Assembly (NCBI RefSeq): GCF_900636545.1
Contig: NZ_LR134290.1
Location: 310,001-374,000 of the forward strand
DNA from: Pseudomonas mendocina
GTDB lineage: Bacteria > Pseudomonadota > Gammaproteobacteria > Pseudomonadales > Pseudomonadaceae
Direction of reading: 5' to 3'
Length of the DNA stretch: 64,000 nt
The first letter of the stretch is position 1, and each line of letters opens with the position of its first letter. The notes beneath the pieces are model-generated. The model was not told the origin of the DNA. It did not search any database and saw only the letters and a program-made list of their open reading frames with translations. The translations under genes were made by a program, and so were the position numbers. This document shows positions 1 through 7,709 of the stretch, piece by piece.

Positions 1-867
1 CTGGCGATTGCCGCAGCTGATCAGGCCCCAAAGCTGATCGCCCTTGAGCAGGGAAATGCTCATCGACGACAGCACCCCCATGTTCTTCATGTACTGGCAG
101 TGAATCGGGGAAACGCTACGCAGCGTGGCGAAGCTCAGATCCAGCGGGGTCTGCGTGTCGGGACGCAGCTTCGGTACCAGAGGCACCGGTTGGTAATCGG
201 CATTGGGGATGATTCGCAGCCAATTGGTGCGATACAACTCACGAGCTTGCTCGGGGATATCCGAGGCGGGGAAGAACAAACCATTGAAGACCTCCATTGA
301 CGGGGCGGAGGCTTCAGCGATGACCTGGCCGTGACCTTCCTCCTCGAAGCGGTAGATCAGCACCCGGTCGTAACCGGTCATCGCCTGAATTTCCCTGACA
401 CTGATGTCGTATAGCTCCTGCAGCGCGCTCGCTTTTTGCAGGCGCTGGAGCATGCGTCCCAGGTTGGCGTTGAGCCCAGCGACGTTGCGCGGCTGGAAAT
501 TCTCGACGTGGATTTCCAGCTCCAGGATCAACACACCTTCATGCCGGTGCAGCAAGCCCTCGAATGCCTTGCCATTGACGTGAAAGTGCAGCGGGCCGGC
601 GTCTGCAAACCCAGGCTGCACGAGCGCCTTGCACACCGCGTCGGCATGGGCCTTGCCGATCAGCCGGTGTAACGGCAGGCCGATCACTTCTTGCGGCGTG
701 TGCGCCAGCAAGGTTTCGACATTGGCGCTGACCTGAATGATCTCGAGGCCGGGTTCGCTGAGAGTCAGCAGTACGCCATGAGGCTGAATCGCTCCGGGGA
801 AGCGGATGGGTTCGTCGGCGCAGTTGGCCAGCAGTACTTCGAAGGCCTCTTTGTTCGGTGGGGTCAT
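1..867 (-). CDS. bphP: Bacteriophytochrome BphP, N-terminal part (truncated by window edge)
   Basis: Red/far-red photoreceptor that binds biliverdin and normally signals through a C-terminal histidine kinase, which lies outside this window. The visible 289 residues cover the PAS domain and the start of the GAF domain. Cys16, in the motif NCADEPIRFPGAIQPHG, sits where bacteriophytochromes attach biliverdin. The GAF signature PASDIP, which contacts the chromophore, follows in the context FFPASDIPEQARELY. The ATG at 865-867 overlaps the TGA of the upstream heme oxygenase as ATGA, so the two are probably translationally coupled. The same bphO-bphP order is known in P. aeruginosa. The identity is firm; the output domain cannot be seen. 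Confidence 0.95.
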   Translation of the reverse strand, partial: MTPPNKEAFEVLLANCADEPIRFPGAIQPHGVLLTLSEPGLEIIQVSANVETLLAHTPQEVIGLPLHRLIGKAHADAVCKALVQPGFADAGPLHFHVNGKAFEGLLHRHEGVLILELEIHVENFQPRNVAGLNANLGRMLQRLQKASALQELYDISVREIQAMTGYDRVLIYRFEEEGHGQVIAEASAPSMEVFNGLFFPASDIPEQARELYRTNWLRIIPNADYQPVPLVPKLRPDTQTPLDLSFATLRSVSPIHCQYMKNMGVLSSMSISLLKGDQLWGLISCGNRQ

Positions 868-1478
868 ATCAGTACCTCTCTGCTTTCGAGCCAGCGCTCG
901 AAACAGGCGAATGTGGCTTGGGCCGCCCTGACAACGGCTCCGCGCTCGTCCGTATCCAGGGATCGACTACCCAGGTACGCGATAAAACTGCGCCAGCGTC
1001 GCCCGGTTTCCGCACCGTAGATATCGAGGAATGCCGCTCCGTTGTCGGCATCCAGGCCCAGCCGCGAAGCCATTTCCCGGCGCAGGATTTGTCCACCGAG
1101 TGTTGCCCCTTCGAGCACATACAGAACGCCCAGCCAGGTGGGCCTGCAGCTTATTGCAGGCAACGACTGGCAGACCGGCAAACACTCGATGGCCTCGTCT
1201 GACAGACCTAGAGCATGCAGGTCCTGGCGCAGGGTCGGTGCTTTGAGACGCGACACCAGATCGAAATCGGCAGGCGTCACGTCGCTGTCGAGCAACGCGT
1301 TTTCAAGCGGCAGATAGAAACCGTAGTACGCCTGCATCAGCCGTTGAAAGGCGTTCGTATCGAGAAGAACTGAGAAAAAAGGAAGCTGTTTTTCCAGTCT
1401 GATGTGCAGTTTTGCAGTGCCGGCCCGCAGATCTTGCAGCACCGGCAGCACAGGAACTTCGCGTGCCTTGGCTTGCAT
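864..1478 (-). CDS. bphO: Heme oxygenase, BphO type (biliverdin producing)
   Basis: Cleaves heme to biliverdin, the chromophore of the adjacent phytochrome. The 204-residue protein has the family fold signature: His25 in TAKLHIRLEKQLP is the probable proximal heme ligand, and the segment around YVLEGATLGGQIL matches the distal helix of bacterial heme oxygenases. I chose the ATG at 1476-1478. A TTG at 1512-1514 would add 12 residues, and neither start has a strong ribosome binding site. The stop overlaps the bphP start by four bases, so this is a two-gene operon transcribed leftward. Coupling to bphP suggests a role in photoreceptor assembly rather than iron scavenging. Confidence 0.93.
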   Translation of the reverse strand: MQAKAREVPVLPVLQDLRAGTAKLHIRLEKQLPFFSVLLDTNAFQRLMQAYYGFYLPLENALLDSDVTPADFDLVSRLKAPTLRQDLHALGLSDEAIECLPVCQSLPAISCRPTWLGVLYVLEGATLGGQILRREMASRLGLDADNGAAFLDIYGAETGRRWRSFIAYLGSRSLDTDERGAVVRAAQATFACFERWLESREVLI

Positions 1479-1514
1479 TGGGAGGCTCTTGTGAAGGCCC
1501 TGTACGGGGGCCAA

Positions 1515-1874
1515 TTGTAAAGTGAGCAGGGACTAACCCTACCACGCGAGCTGTTATACCCAAGCTAAAAACGGTGATTCCGGATAAGCGGAGTGCTGAG
1601 TAGCCAAAGGCCATCCTGGATATCAGAGCCATCGCGAGGCGCGCCGACCTGCTGCCGGGTGGGGGGCGACACGTCAACCCGCGACTATTCGAGTCGCTGC
1701 ACCTTCATCGCGCCTGACTTATGTGATTAACAGGCTCCAGCGATCAAGGGCTTCGTCTTGTGCGATATCGGCACGTGAGAAAATGAGTGCGCCAAATGCT
1801 TCCTGGGAAAACCTGGCCTTGCTTCAGGCCTTGGCGCGAAGTCGTTGGTCATGTCCATGAGACATGCACCATTG
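1515..1874. other. Intergenic stretch without recognisable gene
   Basis: No convincing coding frame was seen in these 360 bases. The region should hold the leftward bphO promoter. Short open frames here lack ribosome binding sites and resemble no family I recognise. Confidence 0.6.
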
Positions 1875-1910
1875 GAAAAAACAAAGGGCCTAGGTTTTCA
1901 CCTAGGCCCT
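1875..1910 (-). terminator. Intrinsic terminator of tRNA-Arg
   Basis: A perfect 10-bp stem (AGGGCCTAGG, 1885-1894, with CCTAGGCCCT, 1901-1910) encloses a six-base loop. Read on the minus strand it is followed by a T-rich tract (complement of 1875-1884). It lies about 10 bases past the tRNA 3' end. Confidence 0.9.
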
Positions 1911-1919
1911 CGATTTATC

Positions 1920-1996
1920 TGGCGCACTCGGCGGGATTCGAACCCACGACCCCTGCCTTCGGAGGGCAGTACTCTATCCAGCTGAGCTACGAGTGC
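1920..1996 (-). tRNA. tRNA-Arg (anticodon CCG)
   Basis: A full 77-base cloverleaf. The acceptor stem GCACTCG pairs with CGAGTGC, followed by discriminator G and an encoded CCA. The D arm contains AGCTCAGCTGGATAGAG. The anticodon stem CTGCC/GGCAG holds loop CTCCGAA, giving anticodon CCG, which reads CGG. The T arm contains GTTCGAATC. Confidence 0.97.
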
Positions 1997-2009
1997 GTTG
2001 CGGGGCGCA

Positions 2010-2038
2010 ATCATACGCATCTCGGCGGTTAGCGTCCA
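2010..2038 (-). promoter_or_regulatory. Probable tRNA-Arg promoter
   Basis: On the minus strand a TATGAT -10 (2010-2015) lies 17 bases from a TGGACG -35-like hexamer (2033-2038). The -10 ends 13 bases before the tRNA 5' end. The stretch between them is GC-rich (TGCGCCCCGC), the kind of discriminator typical of stringently controlled stable-RNA promoters. The -35 match is weak. Confidence 0.55.
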
Positions 2039-2331
2039 TTGTGCATGAGTGTTCGTTATTCAGAACGCGCTTTACACTTTCTGGCCTGTTCCAGCTGGCG
2101 TACGCAAGTTTTTTATCATTCTTTCGTCGATTTAGCCCCTTCGGCTATTGCCCTTTACCCGACTCGCTCCTAGGATTCGTTTGAGATTTCAAACGGTGCG
2201 TTCGGTCATTCTGAACCCTCGCACGTTCAACGGCTCTGAATCCATTACCAGGCCCCGCACGGCTCATGTTCAGCCTGCGGGTTCTGTCCGTGACTCCAAC
2301 GACTTACGCCGACGCCCGGGTGTCGGAACTG
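2039..2331. other. Intergenic region upstream of gabD
   Basis: No supported gene was found. The region should contain the rightward gabD promoter. I could not identify a convincing sigma-54 or sigma-70 element or operator. Confidence 0.5.
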
Positions 2332-2343
2332 AAGGAGACTGCC

Positions 2344-3795
2344 ATGCAACTGAAAGACCCCCAGCTGCTGCGCCAACAGGCCTATATCGATGGCCAGTGG
2401 CTGGACGCCGACAGCGGTCAGACCATCGCCGTGAACAACCCGGCCACCGGTGAGATCATCGGTCATGTGCCGAAGATGGGCCGTGCCGAGACGCGCCGTG
2501 CCATCGAGGCTGCCGAGAAGGCGCTGCCGGCCTGGCGTGCGCTGACTGCCAAGGAGCGCGCCAACAAGCTGCGCCGCTGGTTCGAGTTGCTGATGGAGAA
2601 TCAGGATGATCTTGGTCGCCTGATGACCCTGGAGCAGGGCAAGCCGCTGGCCGAAGCCAAGGGCGAGATCGCCTACGCGGCCTCCTTCATCGAGTGGTTC
2701 GCCGAGGAAGCCAAGCGTGTCTACGGCGACGTGATTCCAGGCCACCAGCCGGACAAGCGCCTGATCGTGATCAAGCAGCCGATCGGCGTCACCGCCGCCA
2801 TCACCCCGTGGAACTTCCCTGCGGCGATGATCACCCGCAAGGCCGGCCCGGCACTGGCCGCCGGTTGCACCATGGTGATCAAGCCGGCTTCGCAGACGCC
2901 GTTCTCCGCCCTGGCCCTGGTCGAGCTGGCCGAGCGTGCCGGCATCCCCAAAGGTGTGCTGAGCGTGGTCACCGGCAGCGCCGGCGAAGTGGGTGGCGAG
3001 CTGACCAGCAACCCCATCGTGCGCAAGCTGTCCTTCACCGGCTCGACCGAAATCGGTCGCCAACTGATGGCCGAGTGTGCGCAGGACATCAAGAAGGTGT
3101 CGCTGGAGCTGGGCGGCAACGCGCCGTTCATCGTCTTCGATGACGCCGACTTGGACGCCGCTGTCGAAGGCGCGCTGATCTCCAAGTACCGCAACAACGG
3201 CCAGACCTGCGTCTGCGCCAACCGCATCTACGTGCAGGACGGTGTCTACGATGCCTTCGCTGAGAAGCTGATTGCCGCCGTGGGCAAGCTGAAGATCGGT
3301 AACGGTCTGGAAGACGGCACCACCACCGGCCCGCTGATCGACGAGAAGGCCGTGGCCAAGGTGCAGGAGCACATCGCCGACGCGGTGAACAAGGGCGCCA
3401 AGCTGGCCCTGGGCGGCAAGCTGCATGCCCTCGGTGGCACCTTCTTCGAACCGACCATCCTGGTAGACGTGCCGAAAACCGCTGCCGTGGCCAAGGAAGA
3501 AACCTTCGGCCCGCTGGCGCCGCTGTTCCGCTTCAAGGACGAGGCCGAGGTGATCGCCATGGCCAACGATACCGAGTTCGGCCTGGCCTCCTACTTCTAT
3601 GCCCGTGACCTGGGCCGCGTGTTCCGCGTGGCCGAAGCGCTGGAGTACGGCATGGTGGGTATCAATACCGGCCTGATCTCCAACGAAGTCGCGCCGTTCG
3701 GCGGCGTGAAGGCTTCCGGCCTGGGCCGCGAAGGCTCCAAGTACGGCATCGAGGATTACCTCGAGATCAAGTACATGTGCCTGGGCGGCATCTGA
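2344..3795 (+). CDS. gabD: Succinate-semialdehyde dehydrogenase (NADP+)
   Basis: Oxidises succinate semialdehyde to succinate, the last step of GABA degradation. The 483-residue length equals the usual GabD size. Aldehyde dehydrogenase landmarks are present: PWNFP in the cofactor domain, general base Glu255 in LELGGN, and nucleophile Cys289 in NNGQTCVC, a typical GabD motif. The ATG at 2344 is preceded by AAGGAG (2332-2337); an upstream in-frame start at 2266 would add 26 residues lacking family similarity. gabT follows after 140 bases on the same strand, so gabDT is probably one transcription unit. Confidence 0.97.
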   Translation: MQLKDPQLLRQQAYIDGQWLDADSGQTIAVNNPATGEIIGHVPKMGRAETRRAIEAAEKALPAWRALTAKERANKLRRWFELLMENQDDLGRLMTLEQGKPLAEAKGEIAYAASFIEWFAEEAKRVYGDVIPGHQPDKRLIVIKQPIGVTAAITPWNFPAAMITRKAGPALAAGCTMVIKPASQTPFSALALVELAERAGIPKGVLSVVTGSAGEVGGELTSNPIVRKLSFTGSTEIGRQLMAECAQDIKKVSLELGGNAPFIVFDDADLDAAVEGALISKYRNNGQTCVCANRIYVQDGVYDAFAEKLIAAVGKLKIGNGLEDGTTTGPLIDEKAVAKVQEHIADAVNKGAKLALGGKLHALGGTFFEPTILVDVPKTAAVAKEETFGPLAPLFRFKDEAEVIAMANDTEFGLASYFYARDLGRVFRVAEALEYGMVGINTGLISNEVAPFGGVKASGLGREGSKYGIEDYLEIKYMCLGGI

Positions 3796-3935
3796 TGCCA
3801 AGACGGGGCAAGGTGCGAAAGAGCGTGCGGCGCCCCGGTTGTAAGTCGTAACCCTATTGAGTCCCTCGCGGGCTCGGCTCAGTCGATCATCGCATGCTGA
3901 GCCGCCCTCCCGCCGGGGATGACCATGAGGACACC

Positions 3936-5216
3936 ATGAGCAAGACCAACGAATCCCTGCTGCAACGCCGTGCTGCCGCCGTACCGCGCGGTGTCGGCCA
4001 GATCCACCCGATCGTCGCCGAGCGCGCCGAGAACGCCACCGTGTGGGACGTCGAAGGCCGCGAGTACATCGACTTCGCCGGTGGTATCGCCGTACTGAAC
4101 ACCGGCCACCTGCATCCCAAGGTGATCGCTGCCGTTCAGGAGCAACTGACCAAGCTGACCCACACCTGCTTCCAGGTGCTGGCCTACGAACCCTACATCG
4201 AGCTGTGCGAAGAGATCGCCAAGCGCGTGCCGGGTGACTTCGCCAAGAAGACCCTGCTGGTCACCTCCGGCTCCGAAGCCGTCGAGAACGCCGTGAAGAT
4301 CGCCCGTGCCGCCACCGGCCGCGCCGGCGTGATCGCCTTCACCGGCGCCTACCACGGCCGCACCATGATGACCCTGTCGCTGACCGGCAAGGTGGTGCCG
4401 TACTCCGCCGGCATGGGCCTGATGCCGGCTGGCGTGTACCGTGCCCAGGCGCCGTGCCCGCTGCATGGCGTGAGCGAGGACGAGTCCATCGCCAGCATCG
4501 AGCGCATCTTCAAGAACGACGCGCAGCCGCAGGACATCGCTGCGATCATCATCGAGCCGGTGCAGGGCGAGGGCGGTTTCTACGTCAACTCGCCGGCCTT
4601 CATGCAGCGCCTGCGCGCCCTGTGCGACCAGCACGGCATCCTCCTGATCGCTGACGAAGTGCAGACCGGCGCTGGCCGTACCGGCACCTTCTTCGCCACC
4701 GAGCAACTGGGCGTGGTGCCGGATCTCACCACCTTCGCCAAGTCCGTCGGCGGCGGCTTCCCGATCTCCGGCGTGTGCGGCAAGGCCGAGATCATGGACA
4801 AGATCGCCCCCGGTGGTCTGGGCGGCACCTATGCCGGCAGCCCGATCGCCTGCGCCGCGGCCCTGGCCGTGCTCAAGGTGTTCGACGAAGAGAACCTGCT
4901 GGCGCGTTCCAACGCCGTCGGTGAGAAGCTCAAAGCCGGCCTGAGCAAGATCGCCGAGAAGCACAAGGTCATCGGTGACGTGCGCGGCCTGGGTTCGATG
5001 GTCGCCATCGAGCTGTTCGAGGGCGGTGACGTGCACAAGCCGGCTGCCGAGCTGGTCGGCAAGATCGTCGCCAAGGCGCGCGAGAAGGGCCTGATCCTGC
5101 TGTCGTGCGGCACCTACTACAACGTCATCCGCTTCCTGATGCCCGTCACCATTCCGGACCCGCAACTGGAAAAAGGCATCGCCATCGTCGCCGAGTGCTT
5201 CGACGAACTGGCCTGA
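3936..5216 (+). CDS. gabT: 4-aminobutyrate--2-oxoglutarate aminotransferase
   Basis: PLP-dependent transaminase turning GABA and 2-oxoglutarate into succinate semialdehyde and glutamate, supplying GabD. Its 426 residues match the family length. Class III aminotransferase motifs are visible: TSGSEAVENAVK (phosphate binding), IIEPVQGEGG, ADEVQTGAGRTG with Asp240, and Lys269 in TTFAKSVGGGFP as the Schiff-base lysine. The ATG at 3936 follows a GAGG ribosome binding site; an upstream ATG at 3894 encodes an extension that does not fit the family. It lies downstream of gabD and is followed by a strong terminator. Confidence 0.97.
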   Translation: MSKTNESLLQRRAAAVPRGVGQIHPIVAERAENATVWDVEGREYIDFAGGIAVLNTGHLHPKVIAAVQEQLTKLTHTCFQVLAYEPYIELCEEIAKRVPGDFAKKTLLVTSGSEAVENAVKIARAATGRAGVIAFTGAYHGRTMMTLSLTGKVVPYSAGMGLMPAGVYRAQAPCPLHGVSEDESIASIERIFKNDAQPQDIAAIIIEPVQGEGGFYVNSPAFMQRLRALCDQHGILLIADEVQTGAGRTGTFFATEQLGVVPDLTTFAKSVGGGFPISGVCGKAEIMDKIAPGGLGGTYAGSPIACAAALAVLKVFDEENLLARSNAVGEKLKAGLSKIAEKHKVIGDVRGLGSMVAIELFEGGDVHKPAAELVGKIVAKAREKGLILLSCGTYYNVIRFLMPVTIPDPQLEKGIAIVAECFDELA

Positions 5217-5252
5217 GCCGGAAGCTGAGCACGCGCCTGCGTGCTTATGAAG

Positions 5253-5279
5253 AGACCCGCCTTGTGCGGGTCTTTTTTT
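5253..5279 (+). terminator. gabDT intrinsic terminator
   Basis: Stem AGACCCGC (5253-5260) with GCGGGTCT (5266-5273), a five-base loop and a run of seven T residues. Confidence 0.92.
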
Positions 5280-5305
5280 GCCTGAAATTGGCTATCCGGT
5301 TGACT

Positions 5306-5327
5306 AGGTAAAATGATCGTTTTACCT
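5306..5327. promoter_or_regulatory. Palindromic operator upstream of tetR-type gene
   Basis: AGGTAAAA (5306-5313) and TTTTACCT (5320-5327) form a perfect 8-bp inverted repeat around six bases containing GATC. It ends seven bases before the regulator's start codon. This is the size and placement of a TetR-family autoregulatory operator. The assignment is inferred from position and symmetry. Confidence 0.7.
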
Positions 5328-5334
5328 TTATCGC

Positions 5335-5862
5335 ATGAATATCGACGCCAAGCTTATATCCGTTGCCGAAGAGCTGTTCGACCGCAACGGCTTCAACGCA
5401 ACTGGCATGGACCGTCTGGCCCAGGCTGCCGGGATGTCCAGTCGCACGCTGTACAAGCACGCCGGCAGCAAGAACGAGCTGATCGCTGCCGTGCTGATGA
5501 CGCGTGGGCAGCGTTTCCTGCAGCGCCTGGAGTTGGACAGCGTCGCGGCGCTGTTCGATGCACTGGCCAGCTGGATGGCCGAGGAGGGCGCGCGAGGCTG
5601 CCTGTTCCTGCGTGCCCAGGGCGAACTCGGCACGGCCCTGCCGGAAGTTACCGAGGTCGTGGCGGCTTACAAGGCACGTTTCAGCGAGACGGTGCGGCGG
5701 ATTCTCACCCGACAGTTGGGCACCCGCGCCGATGAGGAATTGGTCGAGCAGGTGGTCATTCTCTTCGAGGGTGCGACGGCCGCGGCCAGCTACCGCGGCT
5801 TGGCGGCAGTGGCCACGGCGGGACGCGCGGCGACGCTGCTGGCACTGCGGGGGCGGGCGTGA
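5335..5862 (+). CDS. TetR-family transcriptional regulator
   Basis: A 175-residue one-component regulator. The N-terminal helix-turn-helix spans roughly residues 4-48 (LFDRNGFNATGMDRLAQAAGMSSRTLYKHAGSK in outline). The C-terminal two thirds form the variable ligand-binding helical domain, with a conserved-looking RGCLFLRAQ segment. Its stop overlaps the start of the downstream MFS gene by four bases (GTGA), so it very probably controls that transporter. The 22-bp palindrome immediately upstream is a likely operator for autorepression. The ligand is unknown. Confidence 0.88.
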   Translation: MNIDAKLISVAEELFDRNGFNATGMDRLAQAAGMSSRTLYKHAGSKNELIAAVLMTRGQRFLQRLELDSVAALFDALASWMAEEGARGCLFLRAQGELGTALPEVTEVVAAYKARFSETVRRILTRQLGTRADEELVEQVVILFEGATAAASYRGLAAVATAGRAATLLALRGRA

Positions 5863-7058
5863 CCCGCGAATGGCGCCTCGGTGTCACGGGCTTCGGCCTG
5901 ATCGCGGTGTGCTACGGTTTTGCCCGTTTCGCTTTCGGCCTGTTCCTGCCACAGATCGATGCTGACCTCGCTCTGCCGGACGCCGTTGGCGGCCTGATCG
6001 CCGGTGGCTCGTTTCTTGGCTACTGCCTCGCCATCGTCGTCGCCGCGCAACTGACCGAGCGCCTGGGGGCGCGTACCGTCGCATTCGCTGCAGCATCGGT
6101 CGCCATGCTCGGTATGCTCGGTATCGCCCTCGCGCCATCGGCGTTCTGGCTCGCCGCTGCGGTGCTGCTCGCGGGCGTGAGCACGGGGTTGGCTTCACGG
6201 CCCATGGCTGCGATCGTCCAGCCGCAGCGTCAGGACGGTACCAATACCCTGATCAACGCCGGCACCAGTGCAGGCGTGATTCTGTCCGGCCCGGTCGCGC
6301 TGATGTTCGGCGCCGAGTGGCGGCTGGCCTACGGCGTGTTCGCAGCCGCGGCCTGCGTGCTGGCCGTGCTGGTGGTTTTGCATGTGCCGCGTACCTCCGC
6401 GCCGCCTGCGCAGGATCATGCTGGCGCTGCGCTGTTCAGCGCCACCTTGAAGCGGCTGGTGGCGGCGTCCCTGTTGATGGGGGCGGCCAGCACGGCCTTG
6501 TGGTCATTCGGCAGCGAGATCGTGGCGCAGCGTCTGGGCTGGCAGAGCGCCGGGGCCGGATTGCTCTGGGTGGTGATCGGCGCCGCCGGGATCGCTGGTG
6601 CCGGGGCTGGGGCTCTGGTCGCCAGGCTGGGCATCGACTGGGCGCACCGATTGTGTCTGGCCGCACTGGCGGCGGCCATCATTCTGGTCGGGATAGGCAA
6701 CGTGCCGGCTCTGGCGCTGCTCGGCGGCGCACTCTTTGGTGCGGCCTATATCACCCTGAGCGGCATCTATCTGGTCTGGGGCGTGGCTGCATTGTCAGAA
6801 CGCCCCGCCACCGGGCTGACCATCGCCTTTCTTGGCATTGCCGTTGGCCAGACATTGGGCGCACCGGTGTTCGGCGCTCTGGCGAGCTGGCTGAGTCTGA
6901 CGCATGCCGTCGTGCTCTTCGCGCTGCTGGCATTGGCAGCGGGCGCCATGCGTTCGACCGTGGTCGAGGCAGTGCCAGTGCGCCGAAGCCCCCACCGCGC
7001 AGAAAAAGACCCGCACGAGGCGGGTCGAAGGGTGACAAGCAACAACAGGATTCGGTGA
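5859..7058 (+). CDS. MFS transporter (YbfB/YjiJ-like), TetR partner
   Basis: A 399-residue major facilitator with about 12 hydrophobic segments. The opening GVTGFGLIAVCYGFARFAFG and the LTERLGARTV loop suit the YbfB/YjiJ-type group. The GTG start overlaps the tetR stop (GTGA), so the two genes form one operon. Substrate is unknown; control by a TetR protein suggests export of a toxic compound. The last about 20 codons are polar, and the DNA there contains the terminator hairpin of the convergent cupin gene, so the C-terminal tail may be shaped by that overlap. Confidence 0.85.
   Translation: MTREWRLGVTGFGLIAVCYGFARFAFGLFLPQIDADLALPDAVGGLIAGGSFLGYCLAIVVAAQLTERLGARTVAFAAASVAMLGMLGIALAPSAFWLAAAVLLAGVSTGLASRPMAAIVQPQRQDGTNTLINAGTSAGVILSGPVALMFGAEWRLAYGVFAAAACVLAVLVVLHVPRTSAPPAQDHAGAALFSATLKRLVAASLLMGAASTALWSFGSEIVAQRLGWQSAGAGLLWVVIGAAGIAGAGAGALVARLGIDWAHRLCLAALAAAIILVGIGNVPALALLGGALFGAAYITLSGIYLVWGVAALSERPATGLTIAFLGIAVGQTLGAPVFGALASWLSLTHAVVLFALLALAAGAMRSTVVEAVPVRRSPHRAEKDPHEAGRRVTSNNRIR
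7003..7026 (-). terminator. Terminator of the cupin gene, inside the MFS coding end
   Basis: On the minus strand, GACCCGC and GCGGGTC (7008-7014 with 7020-7026) form a 7-bp stem followed by five T residues (complement of 7003-7007). It lies about 70 bases past the cupin stop and within the last codons of the opposing MFS gene. Confidence 0.8.
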
Positions 7059-7094
7059 GCCCGGAACCAGTCCGTAAGGCGCAGGGTCAGGTGC

Positions 7095-7454
7095 TTACTT
7101 GGGCTCGAAGATCACGTAGACCTTGCGGCAGGCTTCCAGCACTTCCCAGGTGCCGGAGAACCCGGCGGGAATCACGAAGCGGTCACCGGCGCGTACGGTC
7201 TTGGCGTTGCCATCGGCATCACGCAGCACAGATACGCCCTGGAGGATCTCGCAGTACTCGTACTCGGTGTAGTTCACCGTCCACTGGCCCACCGCACCTT
7301 CCCAGATGCCGGTGCTGAACTGGCCGCAGGGGCTGCTGTAGTGGTTGCGGACGTTTTGCTCGGGGTCGCCCTTGAGCACCTTCTCCGCAGCAGGGCGATA
7401 GTGTTCGGCGGCCGTGCCGGCCTGGGCGAAGTCGACGATCTGCTCGATATTCAT
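7095..7454 (-). CDS. Cupin-domain protein (DUF861/cupin_3 type)
   Basis: A 119-residue single-domain small beta-barrel. The segment GQWTVNYTEYEYCEILQGVSVL followed by AGDRFVIPAGFSGTWEV is the cupin_3 (DUF861) pattern, found in proteins related to ureidoglycine aminohydrolase. The metal-ligand histidines usual in enzymatic cupins are largely absent: the first motif has TEYEYCE rather than HxH. It may therefore bind a small ligand instead of catalysing. It is divergent from the aldehyde dehydrogenase gene across a 255-base promoter region and may belong to the same amine or polyamine pathway, but the function is unknown. Confidence 0.8.
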   Translation of the reverse strand: MNIEQIVDFAQAGTAAEHYRPAAEKVLKGDPEQNVRNHYSSPCGQFSTGIWEGAVGQWTVNYTEYEYCEILQGVSVLRDADGNAKTVRAGDRFVIPAGFSGTWEVLEACRKVYVIFEPK

Positions 7455-7528
7455 CTGGCTGTTCCGTGATGGTCGGTGGCGGCAACCGTGCGGCCGGCAG
7501 TGGCGCGACGGTCAAGACGTGGCAGCAG

Positions 7529-7589
7529 TCTATGTTTAATAAAACGAACATGACAAGGGGCTTTTACTGGGCTTTGTCAAAAATATTGA
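7529..7589. promoter_or_regulatory. Candidate operators in the cupin/aldehyde-dehydrogenase divergent promoter
   Basis: The AT-rich centre of this 255-base divergent region holds two imperfect symmetric elements: one with ATGTT and AACAT arms in about 7530-7551, and TCAAAAATATTGA (7577-7589). The second is compatible with a small dimeric regulator such as PauR. This is inference from symmetry; no experimental motif is claimed. Confidence 0.35.
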
Positions 7590-7709
7590 AAAGCCACAGC
7601 CCTCTGGTTTAGTGTGGCGAACAGAATTCGGCCAGCGAGCTGGCCTTGCAGAATTATTGACAGTGCGCGTCCCTGGGGCGCCGCTTCCACCCATTGAGAG
7701 GATGCCGGA

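Noticed and set aside
1787..2032. Short open frame spanning the tRNA-Arg gene
   Set aside because: It reads through the terminator and the tRNA on the opposite strand; the tRNA fully explains the sequence.
2245..3801. Long minus-strand open frame of about 518 codons opposite gabD
   Set aside because: It is the antisense shadow of a certain gene in GC-rich DNA; composition is low-complexity and no family is recognised. The same applies to the frames opposite gabT (3879-5165) and amtB (39256-41193).
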